From Flavobacteriaceae bacterium (GTDB lineage: Bacteria; Bacteroidota; Bacteroidia; Flavobacteriales; Weeksellaceae): a stretch of 18,350 nt of DNA. Positions 6,289-14,604 of this stretch are shown here, piece after piece. The translations under genes were made by a program, and so were the position numbers. The stretch is taken from contig JAISSC010000016.1 of the NCBI GenBank assembly GCA_031273305.1, positions 1 to 18,350 on the forward strand, in the 5' to 3' direction. Positions within the stretch are counted from its first letter, which is position 1. Each line of letters opens with the position of its first letter. The notes beneath the pieces were generated by a model that saw only the letters and a list, made by a program, of their open reading frames with translations, did no database searches and was not told where the DNA came from.

Positions 6289-6945
6289 CTAAGGTCTCAA
6301 TCGGGCAATTACTTTTATTCCTCCATCGGAAATAATATCCCCTACTTTTACCAGAATTTCCGTTCCTAAGGGTAGGAATACATCCATTCGGGAGCCGAAC
6401 TTTATAAATCCAAATTCTTTTCCGGCTTGGGCTATATCATCTATTTCCGGGTACATAACAATCCTTCGAGCCATAGCTCCGGCTATCTGTCTGAACAATA
6501 CCTGTTGTCCGTTCGAGTTCTCCACTACTACCGTAGTCCGCTCGTTCAGTTCTGATGATTTTTCATGCCAGGCTACCAAAAATTTTCCGGGATGATATTT
6601 TTTAAATACCACTCTCCCACTAACAGGATAACGGCATACATGAACATTGAGTGGAGACATGAATATGGACACCTGTAAACATTGAGTTTTGAGATATTCT
6701 TTTTCATAGACTTCTTTCACTATAACTACTTTCCCATCGACAGGAGCAATAATTTCTTCCGGTTTTGCCTCATAATTCCTCACCGGATTTCTGAAGAACC
6801 ACAAGATAACCCCTAAAAGAATTAAAAGAGGAATCGTGATTATCAACCCCCAACAGTGTAAAAAATATTGGGATAAACCTCCTGCAAGCAAGAATAAAAA
6901 TATGCTTATTAGTATTATAGTGGTACCTTCTCTATGAAATCTCAT
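6289..6945 (-). CDS. psd: Phosphatidylserine decarboxylase proenzyme
   Basis: 218 residues from ATG 6945. An upstream TTG at 6990 keeps the frame open but is rejected: the ATG gives the usual flavobacterial MRFHREG start and forms an ATGA overlap with the cdsA stop. Two hydrophobic segments at about 8-50 anchor it in the inner membrane. The core has RNP (53-55), EEIIAPVDGKV and the segment MSPLNVHVCRYPVSG, all typical of the short PSD-A class. Self-cleavage is expected between Gly184 and Ser185 in KFGSRMDVF, turning Ser185 into the pyruvoyl cofactor. The enzyme converts phosphatidylserine into phosphatidylethanolamine, the main phospholipid of these bacteria. It ends the LUD-cdsA-psd run, directly after the enzyme that supplies CDP-diacylglycerol. 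Confidence 0.96.
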   Translation of the reverse strand: MRFHREGTTIILISIFLFLLAGGLSQYFLHCWGLIITIPLLILLGVILWFFRNPVRNYEAKPEEIIAPVDGKVVIVKEVYEKEYLKTQCLQVSIFMSPLNVHVCRYPVSGRVVFKKYHPGKFLVAWHEKSSELNERTTVVVENSNGQQVLFRQIAGAMARRIVMYPEIDDIAQAGKEFGFIKFGSRMDVFLPLGTEILVKVGDIISDGGIKVIARLRP

Positions 6946-7805
6946 ATCATGGTGATTATTAAATAATAGGTAAATATCGCCGGAATACAAAAAATAAAAC
7001 TATCCAACCTGTCTAAAATTCCTCCGTGTCCCGGCATTAAACTTCCGGAATCTTTCACGTTAAACAATCTCTTTAGCCGGGATTCCGCCAAATCTCCTAT
7101 GGGCGCAAATATAGCTATTATTATACTTATTACAATCCAATCTCCTCTTAATTCAGTACGGAAGACTTCTATTATTATTCCGGCTATAATAGTAAAAACC
7201 ACTCCTCCTAATAATCCTTCTACGGACTTATTGGGTGAAATTTTAGGTGCAAGTTTTCTTTTTCCGAATTTACTCCCCACGAGATAAGCGAAACTGTCGC
7301 TGATCCATATCAACAGGAATACAAAAAATATCTCCGGAGTCAGTGGGTCATTACTTCCCGGTATGGTTAAACAAAGACTAAACGGAATTCCCAGATAAAC
7401 CGCCGTGAATATAAGTTTGGCACTATCTGTAAAAAGCTCATCCGAGAATCTGAATAAGGTGGTCATTGCCAGCATAAACAGTACTAAAAGAAGAATATAT
7501 TTCCAATAAAGTATAACGAAGTTAAAATTATTCAGGAAATAATCTTTTGTAAAATAATAATATATAACTCCGGCTAAAGCGAAGGTGAGTACTTTATAAA
7601 AAATGCTTCCGTATTTCAATAATCTTACCATTTCCAGTAAACAACCTAATAGAAACAACGTAACCAGCGCATAAAAGAAATAAACCGATTCAACTTTCAC
7701 ATCAAAATAAACATAAAGAATATCGGAGAGAAGATTAGTAGTACACAGCAATATGAGCAAACCATACACTAAACCGGAAAAAGAACGTACTACTATTGTT
7801 TTCAC
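6942..7805 (-). CDS. cdsA: Phosphatidate cytidylyltransferase (CDP-diacylglycerol synthase)
   Basis: 287 residues, strongly hydrophobic, with about seven or eight membrane segments. It makes CDP-diacylglycerol from CTP and phosphatidic acid, the branch point of phospholipid synthesis. The CDS signature covers residues 242-268: Ser242, KR at 245-246, KDSGS at 251-255, PGHGG at 258-262 and DRLD at 265-268. An upstream motif, DSFAYLVGSKFGK, sits at 170-182. The start is GTG at 7805; an in-frame TGA lies directly before it and no early ATG exists. It begins 16 bases after the LUD gene stop and overlaps psd by four bases, so it is probably cotranscribed with both. Confidence 0.96.
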   Translation of the reverse strand: MKTIVVRSFSGLVYGLLILLCTTNLLSDILYVYFDVKVESVYFFYALVTLFLLGCLLEMVRLLKYGSIFYKVLTFALAGVIYYYFTKDYFLNNFNFVILYWKYILLLVLFMLAMTTLFRFSDELFTDSAKLIFTAVYLGIPFSLCLTIPGSNDPLTPEIFFVFLLIWISDSFAYLVGSKFGKRKLAPKISPNKSVEGLLGGVVFTIIAGIIIEVFRTELRGDWIVISIIIAIFAPIGDLAESRLKRLFNVKDSGSLMPGHGGILDRLDSFIFCIPAIFTYYLIITMI

Positions 7806-7821
7806 TCAATGCAATTAATTG

Positions 7822-8397
7822 TTATAAATATTCTTCCACTAAAAGTAAATATATTTTTTTAGCTGAGGAAGCACTACTGAATCCTTGTATCTGGTCTCCG
7901 TGTAAGGAGGTAATATTAGACGGAATATGTCCTTTCTTGTTGTATCTGATCTTAGCCAGTCCTGCGCTGGAAGAACTGATAATCTGATTGGGATGTGCCC
8001 ATACTATTATTTTTTGGGGGAGATCTGATTTTTTCAGGGAAAAGGTTTGGTCGGAAGAGACCATAATGGAACCGTCCAAAGCCACTAGATATTCACAATT
8101 GATTAAAGCCACATCCTGATCTCCTGAACCCTGAGTGGTATAATTACAATCCAAAGCATCAATAAGTGAAATTAGCTTAGGTTCTATACATAAAACCTCA
8201 CTTATATCCTCATTAATGAATACTTCATGCAGATATTGCAACGCCTCTTGTTTGCTTTCACAATAAAAAAACATCCCTCCTCCTGCTTTAAACTTCCTGG
8301 TAAAGATTACATCTTCCTCCTCACATTCATCATTAAAATTTAGATCAGTAGGCCCTTCTGTTTTTTTTCGTCCAAATAATTTATCCAGAAATCCCAT
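7822..8397 (-). CDS. LUD-domain protein (LutC/YkgG-like), function unknown
   Basis: 191 residues, no signal peptide or membrane segment. It begins MGFLDKLFGRKK and shows features of the LUD (formerly DUF162) fold: EALQYLHEVF near 76, VALINCEYLVALDGSIMVSS (about 120-139), and IIVWAHPNQIISSSSAGLAKIRY. LutC-type relatives belong to the LutABC lactate oxidation complex, but no lutA or lutB is present here. A LUD gene between ftsH and cdsA is a recurring flavobacterial arrangement, which suggests a separate role linked to the envelope or central metabolism. Its own promoter is likely: a 127-base spacer with a perfect -7 box precedes it. Confidence 0.75.
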   Translation of the reverse strand: MGFLDKLFGRKKTEGPTDLNFNDECEEEDVIFTRKFKAGGGMFFYCESKQEALQYLHEVFINEDISEVLCIEPKLISLIDALDCNYTTQGSGDQDVALINCEYLVALDGSIMVSSDQTFSLKKSDLPQKIIVWAHPNQIISSSSAGLAKIRYNKKGHIPSNITSLHGDQIQGFSSASSAKKIYLLLVEEYL

Positions 8398-8524
8398 TCA
8401 CTATTTTTTTATACAAAAATCAAAATTAATTTCTATTCAAATATAAACAAAAAACAATACAATTCCTAAAGATTCCAAAATTCAACTTTTTTTATTTAAA
8501 GTTAACTGAATTTTTGAAAGCAAA
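8398..8524 (-). promoter_or_regulatory. ftsH-LUD spacer with -7 box and weak A/T hairpin
   Basis: The complement of 8438-8445 is TATATTTG, a perfect TAnnTTTG, about 40 bases before the LUD start. The nearest upstream TTG (complement of 8460-8462) is 14 bases away, shorter than the usual spacing. Just after ftsH, AACTTT (8484-8489) and AAAGTT (8498-8503) can form an A/T-only hairpin with an 8-base loop, too weak to call a terminator. The spacer suggests LUD-cdsA-psd can be transcribed apart from rsfS-ftsH. Confidence 0.5.
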
Positions 8525-10441
8525 TCATAACTCTTCATTAAATTTTCGTTTACCAAAAACTTCCTCCAAATCTTCTTTAAATATCACTTCTTTCTCCAAT
8601 AGTTTGTTGGCTAACTGAGTTAATTTATCCTTGTTATCGGTCAATATTTGAATAGCTCTCCTATACTGAGTTTCTATAATTTTAGATATTTCTTTATCAA
8701 TTGTTTGCGCAGTTACTTCCGAGTAAGGTTTGGTAAAACCATATTCATTTCCCGAACTGTCATAATAAGATATATTTCCTATCTGGTCGCTCAACCCGTA
8801 AATAGTTACCATAGCATTAGCCTGCTTGGTCACTCTTTCCAAATCTGATAAAGCTCCTGTAGATATGGTTCCAAAAGTAATTTCTTCTGCTGCTCTTCCT
8901 CCGAGTGTAGCACATATTTCATCCATCATCTGTTCCGTAGTGGTAAGTTGTCTTTCCTCCGGAAGATACCAAGCGGCTCCCAGTGATCTTCCTCTCGGAA
9001 CTATGGTTACTTTTAAAAGAGGGGCGGCGTGTTCTACCATCCAGCTTATGGTGGCATGACCTGCTTCATGGAAAGCTACTCTTTCTTTCTCATGAGGCTT
9101 GATTACTTTATTTTTCTTTTCCAGTCCTCCGATAATTCTATCAACCGCATCCAGAAAATCCTGCTTCCCAACGCTTTCCCTTCCTTTTCTTGCGGCGATC
9201 AAAGCTGCTTCATTACATACATTAGCTATATCTGCACCGCTAAATCCGGGTGTTTGTCTGGCAAGGAAATCTATATCCAGGTCTTCATCCAGCTTCAACG
9301 GTTTCAGGTGAACCTGAAAAATCTCTTTTCGTTCATTTAAATCAGGCAAATCGACATAAATAGACCGGTCAAAACGTCCGGGACGCATCAGGGCTTTATC
9401 CAGAATATCTGCCCGGTTGGTTGCTGCCAATACAATTACACTAACGTCGGTAGCAAATCCATCCATCTCGGTAAGCAACTGGTTCAATGTATTTTCTCTT
9501 TCATCGTTCGACCCTGTAAAGTTATTTTTTCCACGTGTACGCCCGATTGCATCTATTTCATCAATGAAAATAATGGATGGAGATTTTTCTTTTGCCTGAC
9601 GGAAAAGGTCTCGCACACGGGAAGCTCCTACTCCCACGAACATTTCTACGAAATCGGAACCTGAAAGTGAAAAGAACGGCACTTTTGCCTCTCCGGCAAC
9701 TGCTTTTGCCAAAAGGGTCTTCCCTGTTCCCGGAGGGCCTACCAATAAGGCTCCTTTAGGTATCTTTCCTCCTAATTTGGTATATTTCTTCGGATTTTTA
9801 AGAAAATCTACGATTTCTTCTACTTCTTCTTTTGCTCCTTCTAGTCCTGCAACGTCTTTAAAGGTTACCCGCATGTTCTCATTCTCGTCAAACAATTTAG
9901 CTTTGGAACGCCCGATATTGAATATTTGACCTCCGCCTCCGGACATTCTCCTAAACAGGAAAAACCATATCAAAGCAAAGAACAGGATAGGTAATAACAA
10001 TTGTATAAAAATTCCTCCCCACTGACTCGAATTTTCAAATTCCAGAGTAGCGACAAGGTTATAAGTAGCTTTATATTCGTTAAATCTTTTTTCAAAGGAC
10101 TGTTTATCTCCTGCTATGAAAGTAAACTGTGGAGCATCAGACACTTGCCCAAACAGGTTCGTTCCCTGATTATCCGGCTTATATAATTCGGGATTTTTCT
10201 TGGCTTCCGGCGTTAAAAAAACCTTAACTTCCGAGTTCTCATTTGAAAATACTACTTTCTTGATATATCCTTTTTCTAAATAGCTGAAAAATTTTTCCGG
10301 ATATATTTTATCTTCCTTGCCGGAAAGAAAAAACTCCTGTGAGAGTAAAAGCACTGCAAAAATGATCAAAATACCATAAAACCAATTGAATGAAAATGGT
10401 TTATTTTGTTTTTTTCCTTTATTATTGTTATTTGTTTCCAA
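8525..10441 (-). CDS. ftsH: ATP-dependent zinc metalloprotease FtsH
   Basis: 638 residues. Two membrane segments at about 20-38 and 143-163 enclose a periplasmic domain. The cytoplasmic AAA+ module has Walker A GPPGTGKT (235-242), Walker B IIFIDEID (290-297), and the second region of homology with MRPGRFDRS (352-360). The peptidase has the zinc motif HEAGH (458-462). FtsH extracts and degrades membrane and unstable cytosolic proteins as a hexamer. The start is TTG at 10441: no ATG occurs before residue 166, and the in-frame TAA ending rsfS lies only one codon upstream, so no earlier start is possible. The next genes make phospholipids, a membrane-homeostasis theme also familiar from FtsH control of lipid synthesis in other bacteria. 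Confidence 0.98.
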   Translation of the reverse strand: METNNNNKGKKQNKPFSFNWFYGILIIFAVLLLSQEFFLSGKEDKIYPEKFFSYLEKGYIKKVVFSNENSEVKVFLTPEAKKNPELYKPDNQGTNLFGQVSDAPQFTFIAGDKQSFEKRFNEYKATYNLVATLEFENSSQWGGIFIQLLLPILFFALIWFFLFRRMSGGGGQIFNIGRSKAKLFDENENMRVTFKDVAGLEGAKEEVEEIVDFLKNPKKYTKLGGKIPKGALLVGPPGTGKTLLAKAVAGEAKVPFFSLSGSDFVEMFVGVGASRVRDLFRQAKEKSPSIIFIDEIDAIGRTRGKNNFTGSNDERENTLNQLLTEMDGFATDVSVIVLAATNRADILDKALMRPGRFDRSIYVDLPDLNERKEIFQVHLKPLKLDEDLDIDFLARQTPGFSGADIANVCNEAALIAARKGRESVGKQDFLDAVDRIIGGLEKKNKVIKPHEKERVAFHEAGHATISWMVEHAAPLLKVTIVPRGRSLGAAWYLPEERQLTTTEQMMDEICATLGGRAAEEITFGTISTGALSDLERVTKQANAMVTIYGLSDQIGNISYYDSSGNEYGFTKPYSEVTAQTIDKEISKIIETQYRRAIQILTDNKDKLTQLANKLLEKEVIFKEDLEEVFGKRKFNEEL

Positions 10442-10444
10442 AGT

Positions 10445-10861
10445 TTACGCCTGATTTTTTATTGTCGAATATTCGTTTTTAAGATTTTTTTCGTCTGCAT
10501 CAGGAATCCGGGTTATTTCCACATCTCCCCATAAGTTCTCCAAATCGTAATATTCTCTATATTCCGGCTGGAAGATATGAACCACTGTGGATACATAATC
10601 CATAAGCACCCATTGTTTATTATCTACTCCTTCTACGTGCCAGGGTCTCTCTTTCAGATGGGTTTTTATATATCTTTCCACCGATTCTGATATTGCAGAA
10701 ACCTGCGTATTGGTAGTACCCGTACAGATAACAAAATAGTCCGTAATTGTATTATCCAGTTTGGTAAAGTCTAAAATGGTAATATCATATCCTTTAACTT
10801 CTTCTATCCCTTTTATTATATTTTCTAATAATACTTTTTTTTCAATTTGTGTTTCAGTCAT
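10445..10861 (-). CDS. rsfS: Ribosome silencing factor RsfS (Iojap family)
   Basis: 138 residues. The family motifs are DYFVICTG (41-48), RPWHVEG (72-78), WVLMDY (84-89), VVHIF (93-97) and YYDLENLW (104-111). RsfS binds ribosomal protein L14 on the large subunit and blocks joining with the small subunit, lowering translation in starvation. The tail beyond residue 116 is charged and looks disordered. ATG at 10861 follows a divergent spacer with a perfect -7 box. Only three bases separate its stop from the ftsH start, and both genes are in the same frame, so the pair is cotranscribed. Confidence 0.95.
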   Translation of the reverse strand: MTETQIEKKVLLENIIKGIEEVKGYDITILDFTKLDNTITDYFVICTGTTNTQVSAISESVERYIKTHLKERPWHVEGVDNKQWVLMDYVSTVVHIFQPEYREYYDLENLWGDVEITRIPDADEKNLKNEYSTIKNQA

Positions 10862-10975
10862 TTATATTTTTACTATAATGTATATTTTTTTGAGTTTATG
10901 CAAAAATAATCATTTTACCTATTGATTATTAATTTTATTTTAATAATTTTATCATGATATTTCACGTCAAAACTT
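10862..10975. promoter_or_regulatory. Divergent promoters of rsfS-ftsH and birA
   Basis: For rsfS, the complement of 10901-10908 is TATTTTTG, a perfect TAnnTTTG, about 40 bases before the ATG; no matching TTG was seen. For birA, TTG at 10922-10924 and TAATTTTA at 10944-10951 are 19 bases apart, which fits the Bacteroidota TTG-N17-23-TAnnTTTG pattern with one mismatch. No operator palindrome is evident. A BirA-type operator is not expected, since this birA lacks a DNA-binding domain. Confidence 0.5.
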
Positions 10976-11674
10976 ATGCCACTAGAATATTTTGATAAAA
11001 TTAGCTCAACAAACGATTTTATCAGGGAAAATTTAAATGACTTCAAAGATAATAATTTTTCAGGAGTATATACTTTTAATCAGACAAGGGGAAAGGGACC
11101 TAAGGGATATGTATGGGTTTCCGAACCGGAAAAAAACATCGCACTGACATTTTGTCTTACCGATAAATCTTTACCCGTTAATAATCTTAGTTTTTGGGTG
11201 GCTATTACTGTTTGTGAATTTATACGAAAAGTTACCGACACTGAAGCTCTGGTTAAATGGCCTAACGATATACTTATCCACAAGAAAAAGGTTTGCGGCA
11301 TCCTGATTGAAAAGATTGGAAATATTTTTGCCGTCGGAATCGGTATCAACGTTCTGCAGGAAAATTTTGAAACGCTCCCTAAGGCTTCTTCTTTAGTATC
11401 TCTGGCTCCAAAAAAATACGTTCTTAAGGATTTGGCAAGTAATTTGATTACTCATTTTAAAGAAAATTTTAATTTAATCAATGATACTGCTTTTTTACTT
11501 GAAAAATATAATTCTTATTTATTTGGAAAAGACAGGGTCTTGACTTTTAAGGTCGATGATTCACAAATAAACGGAATAATACGGAAAGTAGATACAGACG
11601 GGCTTTTACAGATAGAATTTGAAAATATCGGTATTAAAAAATTTAGGATTAAGGAAATTGAATTTTTATATTAA
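10976..11674 (+). CDS. birA: Biotin--[acetyl-CoA-carboxylase] ligase, monofunctional
   Basis: 232 residues, lacking the N-terminal helix-turn-helix of the bifunctional E. coli type, so it should only act as an enzyme. It attaches biotin to the carboxyl carrier protein through biotinyl-AMP. Motifs: STND (10-13), the biotinyl-AMP loop TRGKGPKGYVW (37-47, a variant of the GRGRxGR loop), KWPNDI (94-99), and KKVCGILIE (104-112) followed by GIGINV. A small C-terminal SH3-like domain begins near residue 185 (DRVLTFKVDD). It diverges from rsfS, an arrangement conserved in flavobacteria. Confidence 0.94.
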   Translation: MPLEYFDKISSTNDFIRENLNDFKDNNFSGVYTFNQTRGKGPKGYVWVSEPEKNIALTFCLTDKSLPVNNLSFWVAITVCEFIRKVTDTEALVKWPNDILIHKKKVCGILIEKIGNIFAVGIGINVLQENFETLPKASSLVSLAPKKYVLKDLASNLITHFKENFNLINDTAFLLEKYNSYLFGKDRVLTFKVDDSQINGIIRKVDTDGLLQIEFENIGIKKFRIKEIEFLY

Positions 11675-11721
11675 AGTACGTTTAATTTTGTTAAATTCTT
11701 GTGAATAAGTTATTGTTGTTG

Positions 11722-11754
11722 TTGTTAAAATTACATTTTTTTTATCTATCTTTA
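11722..11754 (+). promoter_or_regulatory. Probable promoter of the TPR operon
   Basis: TTG at 11722-11724, the last of several tandem TTG triplets, is followed after 22 bases by TATCTTTA (11747-11754), one mismatch from TAnnTTTG. It lies 25 bases before the GTG start, matching the spacing reported for Flavobacterium promoters. Confidence 0.5.
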
Positions 11755-11779
11755 CATAATAATTAAGCTAATAGAATAA

Positions 11780-13162
11780 GTGGAAGATTTTTTCGATAAT
11801 GAGTTAGTTAATAAGTTTGAGGAAATGCTGGATGAAAACGAATCCATCTACTTTGAATCGGATGAGTTTTGTGAAATTATTTCTTTTTATCTGGACATAT
11901 ACGACTACGAATATGCCCTAAAGGCTTTGGATATTGCCTTTGCCTTATATCCGAATAATATCGACATAAAGATCAAGCAATTAGAATATTTAGTTGGGGT
12001 TGAAGACCTGCATAATGCTTCCAAGCTGATTGAAGACCTGAAGGAGCTATGCTCTGCCGATACTGATTATTTAATTGCTACTGCAAGATATTGGTCTCTA
12101 CGTAAGTTTCCTCATAAGGCGATTGATTTTTATAATACTGCTTTAGAAAATGAGGAAGATGAAGATTATATATATAATAGTTTGGGGAATGAATATTTAG
12201 AGATCAATGAACCCGTGCGGGCGTTAAATTCTTACAAAAAAGCTCTGGAATATAACATCCATGACGAGTATTCACTGTTTTCCTGCATCCATTGCTATGA
12301 GGCTTTACATCAAAATAAAGAATGTATTGCTTTCTTAAAACAATTCATTGATGTAAATCCATATTCTGAAGAAGCGTGGTTCCAGTTGGGGTTACAATAT
12401 CTAAACCTCCGTTCATATGAAAAAGCACTTTATGCTTTTGATTATACCATAATCATCAACTCGAAAAGTATTGCCGGATATACTCAAAAGGCTTTTTGCT
12501 ATGAAAAATTAAACCAGTGGGAAAAAGCGATAGAAATATATGAAGAATCTCTTGATTTTGATGATACTGCTGCTTTTACTCATTTTAAGATAGGACAGGC
12601 ATATAATAAAATACGAAAACATATACAGGCTCTCCAGTCATTTCAAAAAGCGGTGAAAGAAGACCCTCAATTTGACAAAGCATGGTTTGAAATTGCAAAT
12701 ATATATGACCTGATAGAAAACAACGATGAAGCCCTTCATTATATAAAGAAAGCCTTAGATATTGAATCCAAAGAGGTAAGCTATTGGAAAAAATATGCTT
12801 ACTTAACCATTCAGTCAGGGAAACTCAAAGAGGCTTCTGATTCTTTTGAGGTCATTGTCGATTTGGAACCTAATTATTTCTATAACTGGCTTGCTTACTC
12901 GGAATTATTGATCAGCATGGAAGATTTTTCAAAGGCTGTTCTGGTTCTGCACAGGAGCCTGAAATATTTTGTGCGGGCAGAATTATATTACCAATTGGGT
13001 AATTGTTATTTTTTACTTAAGGAGCAGGAAAAGGGTAAAAAATTTCTAAAAATGGCATTAAAATTGAATCCTCTGATCAAAGAGGAAATGCAGGAGAAAT
13101 ATTCGATTTTACTCAGGGATAATAAGAGATATAAAAATCCTGATATTAATTTAAACATTTAA
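11780..13162 (+). CDS. Tetratricopeptide repeat protein
   Basis: 460 residues, no signal peptide. After an acidic lead (MEDFFDNELVNKFEEMLDEN) the chain is built of about ten TPR-like helix pairs. Clear ones include YIYNSLGNEYLEINEPVRAL, AWFQLGLQYLNLRSYEKAL, AFTHFKIGQAYNKIRKHIQA and AWFEIANIYDLIENNDEAL, most followed by the typical Pro/Asp break. Such repeats scaffold protein-protein contacts; no partner can be named. The start is GTG at 11780: a stop lies immediately upstream, and the sequence from MEDFFDNEL resembles the N-terminus of flavobacterial homologues as I know them. It leads a co-directional group with the AcpH-like gene 29 bases downstream. Confidence 0.92.
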   Translation: MEDFFDNELVNKFEEMLDENESIYFESDEFCEIISFYLDIYDYEYALKALDIAFALYPNNIDIKIKQLEYLVGVEDLHNASKLIEDLKELCSADTDYLIATARYWSLRKFPHKAIDFYNTALENEEDEDYIYNSLGNEYLEINEPVRALNSYKKALEYNIHDEYSLFSCIHCYEALHQNKECIAFLKQFIDVNPYSEEAWFQLGLQYLNLRSYEKALYAFDYTIIINSKSIAGYTQKAFCYEKLNQWEKAIEIYEESLDFDDTAAFTHFKIGQAYNKIRKHIQALQSFQKAVKEDPQFDKAWFEIANIYDLIENNDEALHYIKKALDIESKEVSYWKKYAYLTIQSGKLKEASDSFEVIVDLEPNYFYNWLAYSELLISMEDFSKAVLVLHRSLKYFVRAELYYQLGNCYFLLKEQEKGKKFLKMALKLNPLIKEEMQEKYSILLRDNKRYKNPDINLNI

Positions 13163-13191
13163 TAATTATAAAGAAATATAATAAGAAATAA

Positions 13192-13833
13192 ATGAACATA
13201 GTAGCCCATCAATTACTATCGTATAAAATACCTGATATACAAGTAGGTAATGTACTGGGTGAAATCGTTCGAGGTAAAGATTATCAGAATTACCCTCAAT
13301 CTATTGCAACAGGAATTTTACTGCACAGGAATATTGATTCTTTCACCGATTCTCACCCTATTGTCAAAGAAACGACACATATCTTCCATAAGTCTTATGG
13401 TAAGTTCTCCCCTATCATTACAGACGTCATCTATGATTATTTCCTCATTAAGAACTGGCATCTGTTTTGTGATGAGGATTTTGAAAATTTCAAAAAATCC
13501 TGTTATGATCTGGTGCAAAGAACGGAGATCCTTTTTCCTAAAAGATTAAATACTATTTTGAAATCTTTGATAGAAGATGACTGGTTTGAAAAATATAAGA
13601 CTTATGAGGGTATCGAATGGACTTTACATAATTTAAGCAAAAAATCCAAGTTTCTTTATCGCATGGCAGATATGGGAAATTCCGTGAAGGAGATATATTT
13701 GCAGGAACGGAATATTGAACGGCAATTCATGCAGTTTTATCCTGAACTTCAAAAATTCTGTAAGGATTTTATTTTGAGACAAATGCCTGAGTATGGAGAA
13801 TTAATCTTGGAAAACAGTGCTAAATTATTATGA
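13192..13833 (+). CDS. Acyl carrier protein phosphodiesterase-like protein (AcpH/DUF479)
   Basis: 213 residues, soluble. The family removes the 4'-phosphopantetheine arm from acyl carrier protein and is a divergent HD-type phosphohydrolase. The start MNIVAHQLLSY...VGNVLGE is typical, followed by ATGILLHRNIDSFTDSHP (39-56), which supplies His45, Asp49, Asp53 and His55, and by ITDVIYDYFLIKNW (76-89) with Asp78 and Asp82 as likely metal ligands. Its last four bases overlap the next gene (ATGA). The family match is good, but the activity was shown for E. coli AcpH and is only inferred here. Confidence 0.86.
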   Translation: MNIVAHQLLSYKIPDIQVGNVLGEIVRGKDYQNYPQSIATGILLHRNIDSFTDSHPIVKETTHIFHKSYGKFSPIITDVIYDYFLIKNWHLFCDEDFENFKKSCYDLVQRTEILFPKRLNTILKSLIEDDWFEKYKTYEGIEWTLHNLSKKSKFLYRMADMGNSVKEIYLQERNIERQFMQFYPELQKFCKDFILRQMPEYGELILENSAKLL

Positions 13834-14231
13834 AAACATATATTGTCCTCTTCGATGGAGTATGCAATTTATGTAATTCTACCGTACAATTTATCCTGAA
13901 AAAAGACAAGAAAGACCAATTCAAATTTTCTTCTCTTCAATCTGATTTCGGACAAAATTTTTTACAGGAAAGAGGACTACGGCAGGAAAAGTTTGATTCT
14001 GTTATTCTTTATGAGCCGGGCAGGGCTTATTATACCAAAAGTACAGCCACCTTAAAAATAGCACAAACTCTGGGATTCCCTTATAACTTGTTGACCTTTT
14101 TCACCGTTTTTCCTGCACCTGTTCGGGATATTGTTTATGGTTTCATTGCTAAAAATCGTTATAAATGGTTTGGAAAAAAGGAAAGTTGCATGATTCCCAC
14201 TCCTGAATTGAACGAAAAATTTTTATCTTAA
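13830..14231 (+). CDS. DCC1-family thiol-disulfide oxidoreductase-like protein (DUF393)
   Basis: 133 residues. It begins with the defining FDGVCNLCN segment: Asp9 plus a CxxC pair at Cys12 and Cys15, then KKDKKDQFKFSSLQSDFG and YTKSTATLKIAQTLG. This is a thioredoxin-like fold predicted to do thiol-disulfide chemistry, without an established substrate. A hydrophobic stretch (YNLLTFFTVFPAPVRDIVYGFIA) may touch the membrane. It is translationally coupled to the AcpH-like gene by an ATGA overlap, and the next gene starts ten bases on. Confidence 0.9.
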   Translation: MKTYIVLFDGVCNLCNSTVQFILKKDKKDQFKFSSLQSDFGQNFLQERGLRQEKFDSVILYEPGRAYYTKSTATLKIAQTLGFPYNLLTFFTVFPAPVRDIVYGFIAKNRYKWFGKKESCMIPTPELNEKFLS

Positions 14232-14241
14232 TCTTGTGCCG

Positions 14242-14604
14242 ATGAAATTCGTATTAAAAGCAGAAGAATCAGCCATGTTCCTGTTCGGGATTTATTTATT
14301 TTATCTTTCCGGATACGATTGGTGGTGGTTTCCTGCGCTTATACTACTCCCCGACCTATCCATGACAGGCTATATTTTCAATAACAAGACCGGAGCCATA
14401 CTTTACAACTTTTTCCATCATAAGGGAATTGCCGTTATATTTTATCTCATCGGTATCTATTTTCAATTATCATGGCTGGAACTAACCGGAATCATCCTGT
14501 TTTCACATTCCTCTATGGACAGGATATTTGGGTATGGATTAAAATATAATAAAGGTTTTAACCACACTCACTTGGGAGTTCTCAAAAAGGAAAAAAACGA
14601 TTAA
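14242..14604 (+). CDS. DUF4260 small membrane protein
   Basis: 120 residues from ATG 14242. A GTG two codons earlier (14236) is possible but less likely. It has about four hydrophobic segments: AMFLFGIYLFYLSGYDWWWF, FPALILLPDLSMTGYIF, GIAVIFYLIGIYFQLSW and ELTGIILFSHSSMDRIFGYG. It ends with KGFNHTHLGVL, the conserved tail of DUF4260. Function is unknown. It closes the TPR operon, and its stop codon overlaps that of the convergent mutS2. Confidence 0.85.
   Translation: MKFVLKAEESAMFLFGIYLFYLSGYDWWWFPALILLPDLSMTGYIFNNKTGAILYNFFHHKGIAVIFYLIGIYFQLSWLELTGIILFSHSSMDRIFGYGLKYNKGFNHTHLGVLKKEKND

Noticed and set aside
6946..6990. Upstream TTG start for psd
   Set aside because: It would overlap cdsA by about 49 bases; the ATG at 6945 gives a normal ATGA overlap and the usual MRFHREG start.
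7822..8397. Assigning lactate utilisation (lutC) to the LUD protein
   Set aside because: No lutA or lutB partner is present and the context is phospholipid synthesis and protease genes.
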